This document shows positions 35,001-47,000 of a stretch of DNA of 64,000 nucleotides, in pieces. The DNA lies in the NCBI GenBank assembly GCA_026122225.1, contig JANEZZ010002766.1, positions 124,001 to 188,000 on the forward strand. Direction: 5' to 3'. How positions within the stretch are numbered: position 1 is the stretch's first letter; each line of letters begins with the position of its first letter. The translations under genes and the position numbers were made by a program. A model generated the notes under the pieces. It was not told where the DNA came from, did not search any database, and saw only the letters and a list, made by a program, of their open reading frames with translations. The DNA comes from Heloderma charlesbogerti. Its lineage: Eukaryota > Chordata > Lepidosauria > Squamata > Helodermatidae.

Positions 35001-38000
35001 GGGACTGGGGGGGAGGGAAGTTCTTCTGGTGGCCAACGTTCAAGGGCAGCAGCAGAAGAAGGGGAGGCAAACACGTTCCTTCCTGCCTTTACTGGCAGGA
35101 TTTATGGCAGGAAAAAGGTCTGCATTCGATCCCACAGTGAACAACTCCCCACCCACAGTGCTTGAAGCCGCTGAGGTGAAATTACTGCAGTCATTCAATA
35201 CGCTCCAGAGAACAGTTTACCATGGTAGGATTGTACATGCAGTTCCTGCAATGAACCTTGCAAGCAAGATCCCCCATGTAGCCGTATCGCGCCCCTGGAA
35301 GACAGACAGCGGCCCAAAGGGAACGAAGTCCTGGCACCAGCTCTTACTTGCATGGTATTGCCAATGGGAGCTCCTGGCGCTCCTTCCATGCTAGATGTTG
35401 ACACAGCAGGAGTCATGATAGTCTGACCCCCAGGCTGGGGAACGATATGGAAAGGGTGCTGTAACATCGGCTGCCCCGGAGGAAGGTGGGAGGGCTGAAA
35501 CGGAACCTGGGCTGGCGGTGGTGCTGAAGTCGGAGGCTGCTGCTGCAGCTGAGCTTGTGGGTCTGGCAAAGGATTCATGATTGGGGCTGTGATGGGAACA
35601 GGAGGCATGAAGTTGTCAGGCATCTAAGGAGGAGAAAGAAAAATAAGAAACAGCTTGACTTATTTAAAAAAAAGCATTCCAATTATACATACGGAAGCAG
35701 TTATACTTACTACTCTGTTTTGCGGGCCTGTTCACCGATTAAAGCAGAGATGCAGAACCCTTCTTGGGTGGGGAGCTGAACAGCCCCCCCTGTGGGTGAC
35801 TTCAACCCCCCCCCCCCCGTTTTGCCTTTGTGTTGAGAAAGGCATGGAATTCCATGCCACTATTAGCATGAGGAAAGCGGTTCAGCAGGTGCTAAAAGGC
35901 CGCTCTACCCAGCGCTGGGTGGGTGCCTGCTGCATGAAAGGACTCAGCCAGTGCTGGGAAGAGTGGCCACACCTCCCAGCATTGCCTGTGTCCCCTGCAT
36001 CCCCGCTGTTATCTCCAATCTCCTCAATGGGGGAGCGACCCGTGGGCCAGGGCTATTTATTTCCAATCTCAGATCAGAGAGAGAATCAGCAATTTCTCCA
36101 GGGAGATCCCTGGAAGAACCCAATGAGGCTCCACAGGCATGATGAGGCCCGCAGTCCAGAGGTTCCACATCCTTGGCTTAAAGTTTATTGTAGCTCATCA
36201 ACCATTTGGTTTTTAACCAATTAACTAACTTTCAAACACATCTTGTTATTACCAAACCTTAGCAGGCCTTTTTTAGGCTGCTGAATAAACAACTTAGAGG
36301 GCCATGCCTTAAAATTTTCTTAAAAGATGGGGTGCTATATATGAGAAGGGCCTCTCCCTGGGTGCCACCCATTTAACTGCCAACAGCAGTGACGCCTACA
36401 GAAGGCCTCCGAAGATGGTCTCCGTAAGTGAGAATTTTCCTTTAAAGTACCTTCTTTTTCTTTTGAGCCCTGGTTAAGGCAGGAGGATCGTTCCAGCCAT
36501 TCTGAGGTCCTGCAACGAGAACAGACAATATCAAGAACTGTCCTAGAAAATCAGGACAGAGAAGAGAGAAATTTGCCACAGTTACTATTTCCTCCAGATC
36601 AAGACAATTCACAGGACAAACGTGTTCCGTATTTGCAACATGAATGCAAAACCCACCTCTTCCATGTAGCCTGCATTTGTGCATATTTGCCTCTGTTACC
36701 CTTTCCTCCCCCCCGCCATCAAAATGTGCATTACAAACCTCTTGGGACAGGGACCTGTGTGTGTGTTGTGCTTATGTGACTCTGTAGTGTAAAGCATTGT
36801 GTACACTGATAAATGGTGCAATAAAATTATTAATATTAATTAGTCATTTGTAAGCAATGCTCGCTACCAAAATTGGCACTGATTTATAAATAAATTAGCA
36901 CACATGATTATAGATTTGTTATTTATAAGTATGGATTTTTAATTATTATTATTGGCTTGCTGACCAGAATTTGAAATTTTAGAGATTTGTTTCGGCAGTT
37001 GTTATCAATGGACAGCTCCTTGGAATACTGCATTAGGAGTTGCACATTGTGTGGATACAGCAACCCCCCACCCCAATCAATGCTCCTTGTACCTGACGTG
37101 AATGATGCCTCAGAATCTTTATACCTGTAAAGTACACATGGCTTGCAGCTGCGTAATTCTGTCAAGATACCTGGCTCTACTTTAAAAGCATAGCCCTGCT
37201 GGCCCGTGAGAAAAAAATAATCCAAAATCCACAGCTGGGCAACACCTTTATTAGGACCAACCACGATGCCACAAAACAGCGTGCAAGCTTTCGAGTTCTC
37301 TAAAACTCTGCATCAGGCTAGATGGCACAAAAGTGAGGAGTGGGAGAACCCCCACCCGCAATCAAAAGGACAGAGATTAGGCTAGACGTTGTGGCCATAA
37401 AGTCTGCAGTTTAGCCTCAATCTCAAGATGGAGACCGCGGAACAAATGGATTAGCCACTAGAAGGCTTGTGGGTATCAGGACACCTCTGCTTGTTTACCC
37501 TGGAAGACTCTTTACCAGCCTAGGTTTCAGTACAATTGGAGTGCTACCTCTGGAATAATTCTGTTAACATTAAGCTGAAATCAGCAGCAATCAGTATATT
37601 ATGCTGGAAGAAAGCAGGTAGTTTACACACATTACTGCTCAAGCCATTTTGAATTTCATTGCCACCCTTCTGAGTACAGACAGTTAAAAAATGCAACTAG
37701 ACTCTGCTGAATTAATACAAGAAGAGAATCATTAGGCTCTTGCAAACCATAAATCCACAGCAGCACCAACATTAAAAAATCCAGTTCAGATTAAACCAGG
37801 AAGATCAGAAAAACAAAGCCGCTGCAAACATGCTCAGTTTAGCTGCCTAGTTGAGATTTACAGCTGTTTTGTGCAAGGAGCGTTTAACAGCCAGAGAATG
37901 TGTTGGCGAATCTTGCCACCTGAATTCATAACAATCTTCACTGGGCATAAGAATAAGAAAGGCTGCATACTATTGCTCCTCCTGGGCCTTAGAGCTCAGA

Positions 38001-41000
38001 TGCTTGGAGCTCCCACTTGAATGGAGAAAACAGCTTCACACATTCACATGGAACTCATATACAGAGCTGCTCCCTAGAGTGACATAAATGTGCAGGAGCT
38101 CTATGTACACAGTGATCTGGTTCGCATGTAACAGAAAATTATGGGTTAATTGACCCATGATTTGCCGGTTACGAGTGGAAGTGAGCGAGCTGCCTCCAGG
38201 CACACTTTCCGCTTCCAGTTTATGACCTACAATAGCCCCAATCGTAGGTTGCTCTTGTGACATCTGAACTCAGGCACTTTGGGTTGTTTTTAGGGGTAAA
38301 GCCAGAGTTAACCGACAATTTGTTCTTGGTTCCGAGAAAGCCCTACAGAAAATGGAACAGAAGATGCACACAGCATGAAGTTCAAAGTGGCGGACACCGA
38401 CTTTCTCGGCAGAATTTGCTCTTATTCAGGAGTATGGCGGATTTCCTCAATGGTGTGCTTAGGATGGCAGCCTTAATTGGATCTATTGTATGGAGCTCAA
38501 CATAAAGGATACTCAAGAAGAAATGCTGGTTTGGTACTCAACATTGCTAACTGAGCGAAAATAATCACAGCTAGAGTTTTTAACCACAGCATTGTAAGTT
38601 CAGCAAATTGCAACATCCATTCTCTTAAAATCTAGGATCCAGGCAATTCTGTTGAGAAATTTGGTAAACATTCCACATGGCTCCGCAATTGCAATTAAAG
38701 GCAGGGCTGTGTGTATGCTCAAAATTGAGTATCGGGCACAGGATTTTGTGTCCTGAGCTTCTCAGTTTTGTTGTCGTTGCTTTTTTAAAAAGCAAGGTTC
38801 TAGCCTTCATGACTGAGGAAAATATGCTGACAGTGTGTGGGCAATGCTTGCTCAAAACTCAGAAGCCAGCTGGGTTGCTGACTGAAGAGTTTCAGTGGTT
38901 AAGGGCGGGGCTTCAGGGCCCTGTCTAGCTCCTTGGGCAAGTAAAATCAGAATTACTCAAAACGGGAAAGGTTGCAGAATAAATTGGTTAAGGGATTCTC
39001 TGGAGAAGATTTAAGGGGTGTGCAAGGGCTGCAGGGGGGAGGAGAGCAAGGGGGAGCCCTGTGGCAGAAGCAGGAGTCCATACATGTGATGTTGGACTTA
39101 ACCCATAATAAACAAACTATTTTCTTTTTAAGGGCAGCATACACACAACCCTGACTGAAGGACAGTGGGAACTATTCTGAGGAGTGGATGACCTCAGCTA
39201 CTCTGATCAGAAAATGTAGCCATACTGTCCTGTTTGCCACAAAAAAACTTTCAGTGGAGCGCAGACCATGGAAATTAATATTTTAGAACATTACTACTGT
39301 GTACTATAAATGTTATAAATATCTGTTTTAAAAGTTGTTCACATCTGTGGTTATAAAGCCCAGTTCTGCTGTTTGACTTGAACCATATGGGTTGATTAAA
39401 TGTTATTAGGTGTTAAATTTCACTGGATGTATCAAGTATTATTAGCCCAGGGTATTGAATCTGTGGTCACATGCACCGCTAAAGTCTGATTTGTTCCGTG
39501 CTGTGCCTCAAAGATTTCCATTTTAGAATGTATCTAATTCACCTTGTAGGATATTGGCTTGGTCTTGTACGGATTGATAGTCTGCAGACAAAATGCAAAA
39601 ACAACTCAGGAGGTGATAAAAAAAAGATTCATCTCTATTATTAGCTTTTCAAGGTTTGCATACACTGCAAAACATTTGCAAAGATACAGAGAACACATCA
39701 GAATTGTCCATTCTTACCATTTTTACCACCCAGTTAGTCATACAAGTGGCTGGAGCAACACCCCTATGAGGAAAGGGTGTTTAGTTTAGAAAGAAAGACA
39801 TGAGGTGTACAAAATTAAGCATGGTGTGGAGAAAGTTGACAGGGAAACATTTTCTCCCTTTCATATAATACTAAAACCCAATGGGGTCATCCCATGAACC
39901 TGATTGTTGGGAACTTTAGGACAGATGAAGGGAAGTATTTCTTCACACAGTACATAGTTAAACTATGGAATTCGCTACCACAAGATGTCATGACAGCCAG
40001 CAATTTGGATGGCTTTAAAAGTGGATTAGACAAATGCATGGAGAATAAGACTATCAATGACTACTAGTCCTGATGGCTACATACTACTTCCAGGATCAGA
40101 GGCAGTATCTCTCTGTTCACCGCTTCTGGGGAACATGAGCGGGAGGGTGCTAGTAAACTCATGTGCTACTTGTGGGCTTCCCACAAGTAGCTGGTTGGCC
40201 ACCATGTATGCAGAATGCTGGATGAGGTGGATCCTTGGTCTGATCCAGCAGGGCTCTTCTTACGTTTTTAGAGTTTCACTAAGTATGTTTGCCTAAGTAA
40301 CAAAACACCTTATTGATTCTGTATGAATGCTGCTACTTATCAGTGAAATAGCGCTTTAAAAATCTTTTAAAATTTCACTTGGGATGGTGAGGGAAGAAAG
40401 AAGAGTGTAATAAATTGAGTGCTATGTGGGTTGAGCCATGAAAGAGACACAATACAGGTTGTATTCCTGCAGCAGATATCTGACTCTCTTAAGTTATCTG
40501 GAACCATTGGCTTTGCAGTGCCTCTGTTCTCCACTTGGAGCACACTACTGATGGTATAGCTAATGACTTGGGTAGGGCTGGAGGTCAAAATGGAGATTAG
40601 ATGTCACCAGATGTTTGCTGGTGACCACAGCAGAGAGCCACTGAGGTACAGGGCAGTGTTCTGAAAAATGTTCTATCTTCAGGGAATCCTTTCCGTATAT
40701 GTACTAAGGAGCCAAGGCACAATGTGGAAGGTTCTGGGGCATATTCTATGGCTGGTCCACCATCCCAACCACTCCCACCATCCCCAGCCCATACAACTGG
40801 AGGGCACCAAGTTGGAGAAGACTATGGTTACACACTGACCTGGTTCTCACAATCACCGCAGTGCACCATGACTTAGTTAAGCCATGGTGGGTTGCGGCAT
40901 GTGCTGGGAGGCTTTTGAATATTCAAGATGCAATTGTGGCTTGTTGCGTCGTCCAAACCCAGCAGGGGTGCGTTGTGCAAGGGTAAAACAACCCTTGCAT

Positions 41001-44000
41001 AACCCTAAAACAAGCCATGGTTTATGCAAGAGTTGTTTTAACCCTTGCACAACTCACCGTCGCTGGGTATGGATGACATGACAGGCCTTGGTCATGGCTT
41101 GAATATTCAAAATGGCTGCCCACACATGCCGCAGCCACAGTGGTCTGTTTGATCATGTGAACTGGCCCATTTAGTTCATATCAGGGCAGAGGCCCAGGCA
41201 CCACTACCCTGCATTCGTTCAACTTAAAATTCACCTAACGCTCCCTTGAAAGGAAGGCTGGTAATGGGAACAAGCCATGTGTCCACATGAAACATGTGGT
41301 TAGAGTTGGACTGGGACTCGGAGAGATCCAGGTTCTAGCCCCCACTTGGCCATTGGGCAAGTTTGGGCCAGTCACTGACCGTCAGCCTAATCTACTTCAC
41401 AGGGTTGTTATGATCATAAAATGGAGCGGAGGAGGACTATGTAAGACACCTTGGATTCCTTGCAAGAGGGGGAAAAGGTGGGATATAAATTTAATAAATA
41501 AATATTTGGGGGAATGTGTCAGCACTCTCAACGGGGCATAAATGTAATAATAAATAAAATGTCGCAAAGAAACGTGCTTGCCATTAATGTCCTTCTTGTG
41601 GAGAAGCTTCCAAGGAACCACAGGGTTCTGAGGGATCTCTGCTTGAAAATGACTGGTTTAATGGAGAGAACGTTCGGCTTGGACTGGCAAGGCCTGGTTT
41701 CAAAAACCCTGCCCAGCAACGAAACTCACTGGGCGGTTCATGAGGGCGACTCTCTCTGCAGCCTCACTTAACCGCACAGGGGCACTGCAAGGATAAAATG
41801 GGATGACCGCATCAGTGCTGCCCTGAGTGCGGAAGGCAGAGAGAGTAGAAATGTAAACAGAAATAAAATGCTGGCTGCGGCCGGAACACACTGGGCTGCG
41901 GCTCACCTGCCTTCCACCCTTCGGAACACAGGAAGCCACCTTATACCGAGTCAGACCCTGGGTCCATCTAGCCCAGGATTGCCGACACTGACTGGCAGCA
42001 GCTCTCCAGGGTTTCAGGCAGGATTCTTTCCTAGCCCTACCTGGAGATGCTGGGGATTGAACCTGGGGCCTTCTCCATGCAAAGCAGGGGCTCCAACACT
42101 GAGCTACGGTCGTTCCCTCACCACTCTCCTTGGATTCACCCTGAGAAGGAAATGCCCTGTCTCTCTCAACCACTTCATATCCTGAAATTTGGCCTTTCAA
42201 CCAGCTGCTCAATACCAAAGTGATATCGTCTCTACAGGCCGAGTTAATGGGCTCTTAATTGAAAGGGCTGGCTTTACAGCAGTTTGTATTCACAGAAGGG
42301 GAAATCAAGGGATGCCTTTTTGCTTAAAATCAGCGCTGATAAATGTCAGTCACCAGGGGGTCACCTGGCAAGTGTGCAGTTTTCTGTGTGTTTTTTAAAC
42401 AGTCCAACATCTACAGTTATTGAAACTGCCACATCTCTGACAGAAGAGGTGATGATGTTATTGATAAGCACCCCCCAGTTGAGGTGCTCTGCCTGTGGCA
42501 GATATACAGATCCTCAAGGAAACAGAATGCAGAGAAGTAAGGAAAAAGTAACTGATCCCAGGGTATCTAAGAAGCCCGGTGCATACACAAAGGGTGGGGT
42601 GAGTGAGGCCCTCCTGAAGCCTGCTCTCTTCCAGGGCTCAAGAGAGGACTCTTTCTGCTGCCCCTACCAGTTCAAGTAAAGAACATGAAGGAGGGGTAGT
42701 GGTGAGGAGGGGGAAATGCTGTAGGCGACAATTCCAGGACCTGTTGCACGTCAAAGTGAGCATGACCAAGCCTAGAAACCTTGTTTATTTGTAGCTGAGC
42801 TCTTTATAAAACAATTAATGCCAGACATCTGGTGGATGTTCTTACAGCACAATCTTATACACATCAACTGAGAAGCAACTCCTGTTGACTTCAGTGCTAC
42901 TTGCTCCAGGGTAAACATGTATTGGATTGCAGCCTCAACCAGCTTTGAACCAATCAGTTGCAAACTGGAGGCATCCAGCCATCGTGACTGGAAGCCTTTT
43001 TTTCACCAGCACTCTTTGCAAAATGCGTCAAGATTCTCTCTGTATTCTAGACAGGGAATTCCCCAAGTCCTCTAATCTGTTTTTCTATCCCAAAAGGGCA
43101 ACTGCCTTAAAAGTCTGCAAAGGCAGCTGCTGTGTAAGTAATGTCATTTCAACTAAAGACTTCAATCTCCGGAAGTCTTGCTCCCTTTACCTCCTGGCAA
43201 AACAAACACACAACACACACACACCCTCATTATCCCTTATATCAAGGGTAGGGAACTTCAAGTCTGGGGTCAACTCTGGCCCTCAGATAGCCATGCCTCC
43301 TTCCCCTGGCTCCGCCCCTTTCCTCCAGCAACTGATTGTTTGGTCGTTTCCTGGCTTTTGCACAGTTTTTTCCACATTCTAGAAGGTTGAAATGCCTCTC
43401 CTAAAGCTTCATTCCTGGCAGTAAGAGCTATAAGCTACAATATGCTGATATTTTCTGTATTTTTGGCCACACCGCTTTTGCCCCCAATAGCGTCTCCAAA
43501 ATGGAATTTGGCCCTTGGGCTGAAAGAGGTTCCCCAGCCCTACTTTATACCCGCACACACACGCACCTACACCTCGTTACCTCTGACAAAATACAATCTC
43601 CACATTTTCCTCTTATGGTATACTCATTTGTAATGTTTTTTAAAAGAAAAAGAGAGTTGAATGATATGGATAAAGAAACAGGTCTGTTACCATGCATCAA
43701 AAGCTGCCCAAGAAAAAAAACATTAACAAAGGCAGTGTCACAATCGCTCTTTGGTTCTAGGCCATTCATTCTTCATACCATGCTAATGTACTGTACGTGT
43801 ATGAGCAGATGTTCTAGTCATGCACACATGCTTCTGTTTAGTTTATGGAAAGGGAAAACGTACCATTAAAAGGTGTTCCTTTTCATCAATACTGGTGCAG
43901 CTCCAACAGAAAAGTTGACTTTGCAATGAATAAAAAGGGCTGGGATAGACTGAATCACCAGCTGATACATTTTGTTATGGTTAGAATTGGACACAATTTT

Positions 44001-47000
44001 GACAAAGCATACCCTGATGACAGTCTTCAGAGGGTTTTTCCCCCCAAAGAGATCAGAACAAAACATTCTCAACCTCTAAACAAGAATAGAGTTCCACATT
44101 CACCTAAAGCCATCTCAAGCCCTATTAACAGGGCAATCTTTGTTAGGGACCAGTGCTAAAAAGACAGCAATTAAAGGCTGCTTTACACAGTGCTAGCAGA
44201 GGCGTGGTTGCTGCCACCACAATTGTTCTTCCCATGCTGCTCTGAGAAAGTATAAAGCTCCCAGTGTTTTCATGCTTCCATAAATACACAATTACAGCTG
44301 CACTCTTTGGACAGAAGCTTTACAGATTTCCAGAGCATCATGGGTTCAACCCACAGAGATAAGCAGCAACAACGCCACTCCAGGTCACATGTAAGGAAAC
44401 TCTACCCTGGGAGAACTAATGCAGTATAGTAGTTTGAATGCCAAACTAGGGAGATCTCCTGCATGATCGTGGGCCAGTCACTATCTTTCCGCCCACTTCA
44501 CAGGGTTGTTGTAATGATTTAAAATAGATAGGGGCAGAACCATATATGCCACCTCTCATCTTCAGGAGGAAGGGTGGGGAAAAGTGTAATAAAATAAATA
44601 ACTGGACCCACACTTTACTGTGAGAGGCTCATGGGCGCTAGAACACAGACTGCAAACAACTGGCTAAACAATTTCGGGGCACGCCAAAAGCAGAAGAGAA
44701 GCCAGACTCCATTCCACCGGCCTTGAAGTAGACAACAGCATTTAATGCATTCGCTCTAGGGATATACAGACTCCCCACTGTCCGTTCTAGTGGGGAATCC
44801 GCCTGGGGGGGGAGGCAATCCGTTCCTCCCCCCTTGAATCCTCCGGAGTGGATTCTTGGACGCTTACCTTGACGGCCGGAGCCGTTCTCCGCGCCAATCA
44901 CTTTTTTTTTTTTTTTAAGCCAACTGGCAGGATGTGCCCATAGACTTATACGCAAAATAGAGCTATGAACCTTGGTATAAGCCTTATGGGCACATCCTGC
45001 CGATCGCCTTTTTTTTTTTTTTAAGGCGATTGGCGCAGAGGAGAACAGCTCCGGTGGAACAAACAGCCGAGTGCTGTCCTGTGCGGAATCCTCCTGGAGC
45101 GAAGGTAAGTGGGGCCAATCCGCCACGGATTCCGGAGGCCAGATTCCAAAGAGTCCGGCCTCATTTGAATCCGTGGTGGATTTCTCTAACATCCCTAATT
45201 GGCTCTCCTTTGGTTAGCAGTTTTAGGTCACCCTTTAACCAACAGGGACACAGAAGATGCCCTTGTTAAAGTGAGAATTTGAAGCAGAGGAGCAGGGAGG
45301 GTGGTAAGGCCCTTTCGTAACTGCACACCAGCTTGAGAGCCTCCTTTCGATATGCAATGAAAAGCTCTTGGACTATTTCTGGATACTCTGACTCACAGTC
45401 TGGAAGCTCTTATACTTGCTGGTTTCTACAGCCAGTGAGCAAATCTTTGATGCTATACAGTAGGCCAAGGATGACGGCACTTTCAGAAACATTAAAGTGT
45501 GACCACAATGTTGCATGATTCGGGAAAACCAAACCAGCATACACATGCAAGGTTAGTAATAGTAATAATAATAAATAAAATGTTATCCCCATTCCAAAAT
45601 GCAAAACCAAAGCCCTCTTTCAAGCGCAGACCTGTTCTTTGGGACGCAGCGAGCTCACAGGTTGCAGGCTCTGTACCTGTTGGTCCAGGAGGCAGTGCAT
45701 ACGGCATAGAAGAGGCTGGGACTCCTGGCCTGCCATGCTGGAAGGAGGCACCAGGAGGAGGGGGAGGAAGAAGAGGAGAACTCGGATTCAAGCTCGTCGG
45801 AGAGGCTTGGGGCTGTGCTGGATATAACTGAGAAGGCATGGAACTGGGAGGATTAGAGGGCATGTAAGGAGGGTTGGGGTTAGTGTAGGAGGCTGAAGCA
45901 GGAGGAGTGAGAGGCGGCTGTTGGGGTTGATAGAGCGACGGTCCCCCCGTTCCGAAAGAATACTGCTGTGCTGGCTGACAAGCTACATTGGAGGGGAAAA
46001 AGGAGAATGTTAGTTCGTAAAGCGAGGTCTGACTCACATTGAGAACACACAGCCTTCCTGAGAGGGGCTGCGTGTAATTATTCCAGATCATAGACTTTGG
46101 CTAGGCTCCTTGTTAACATTAAAAAGAAAACTCCAATCAATCTCTACATAGAATTAAAAATCAAAACAAAGCACATCAGAACTCATGTAACTACCTCTTA
46201 CTAATTTAGAAGACACATTTTTCAGCTGAGTGCCATTTCTTCCTTTGAAATTATAACCATTAGCGTCGGACTGACAATTCCTTGGCCCGTAAGATTAAAA
46301 AAAAATCCTCTGCACTGCACTGCCCAGCCCCCTCTCCTGGAATAGAAATTGCTTGGTTGTTAAGTACTATAACATTTGTTATTAACTTGGGCAGGGTGGG
46401 AGGGAAGAGAGAGAAAAATCAAAGTAATACCGCAGGATTGCAGTTATTCCACTGCAAAATCTAACGCTCATTTATTTAAGGCCTCCAAGATGCCCTAAGC
46501 GATACTTGTCAATCCTACCCGAACCAACACAGCACAGTGGACCAAGGACTGGGTTTGAAAGGGAATGAGCCAGACAGCCAAGATGAAACACAGGCTCAGG
46601 CATAAATCTCACTGGGAAGGACCCTGGGGAAGCCACTATCTCTTGTCCTCTCAAATAGTGCTGGGAGGAAAACGTAAGATACGGGTATAAGCCATTCTGG
46701 GCCTTTGGGATAAGACAGAAAAAGCAATCCAAAAGCTGTCATATTTTTATTTAAAATATTTATATTCTGCTCTTCCTTGTCAATTAAGAAGTTTTATAAG
46801 GTTACTCAAGAAAAGGGATGGCCAATGGCAGAATTCTCAGGGTAGTGGTCCAAGAAGCAGAAGCATCTCTTGCCAGACAAACTGACTTCCCCCACACGTG
46901 GTCAGGCTTCATAACAATTTTGGTGTGATCTAGCATTATGGGGTTTCCTCTTGCCTGAGCACAAGACACGTGCTCAGGCATAGTATCCAGAAAGAATACC

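Larger units (their letters stand above)
33059..35347 (-). other. SEC31A: SEC31A intron
   Basis: Contains a short dispersed repeat (33118-33172), a G-family MITE fragment (33312-33445), a 5S-rRNA-derived SINE with a CR1 tail (33488-33645), a family B MITE (34128-34265) and a family A MITE (34352-34600). Confidence 0.85.
36510..45631 (-). other. SEC31A: SEC31A intron (9.1 kb)
   Basis: The longest complete intron here. Repeats listed separately: a family C MITE fragment (38115-38330), CR1 (39751-40275), a palindromic MITE (40836-41172), MIR-like SINEs (41290, 44412), a tRNA-Ala SINE (41926), a short repeat (42845), a family A MITE (43243) and a hAT element (44757). The stretches 36840-38100, 38331-39740, 42125-42840 and 43545-44400 show nothing identifiable. 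Confidence 0.85.

Noticed and set aside
34618..35394. 258-codon plus-strand ORF
   Set aside because: Antisense to a SEC31A exon at its right end and begins inside a family A MITE; no recognisable domain.
42040..42117. tRNA-Ala gene
   Set aside because: Attached to a SINE body, with mismatches in the stems; tRNA-derived SINE head.
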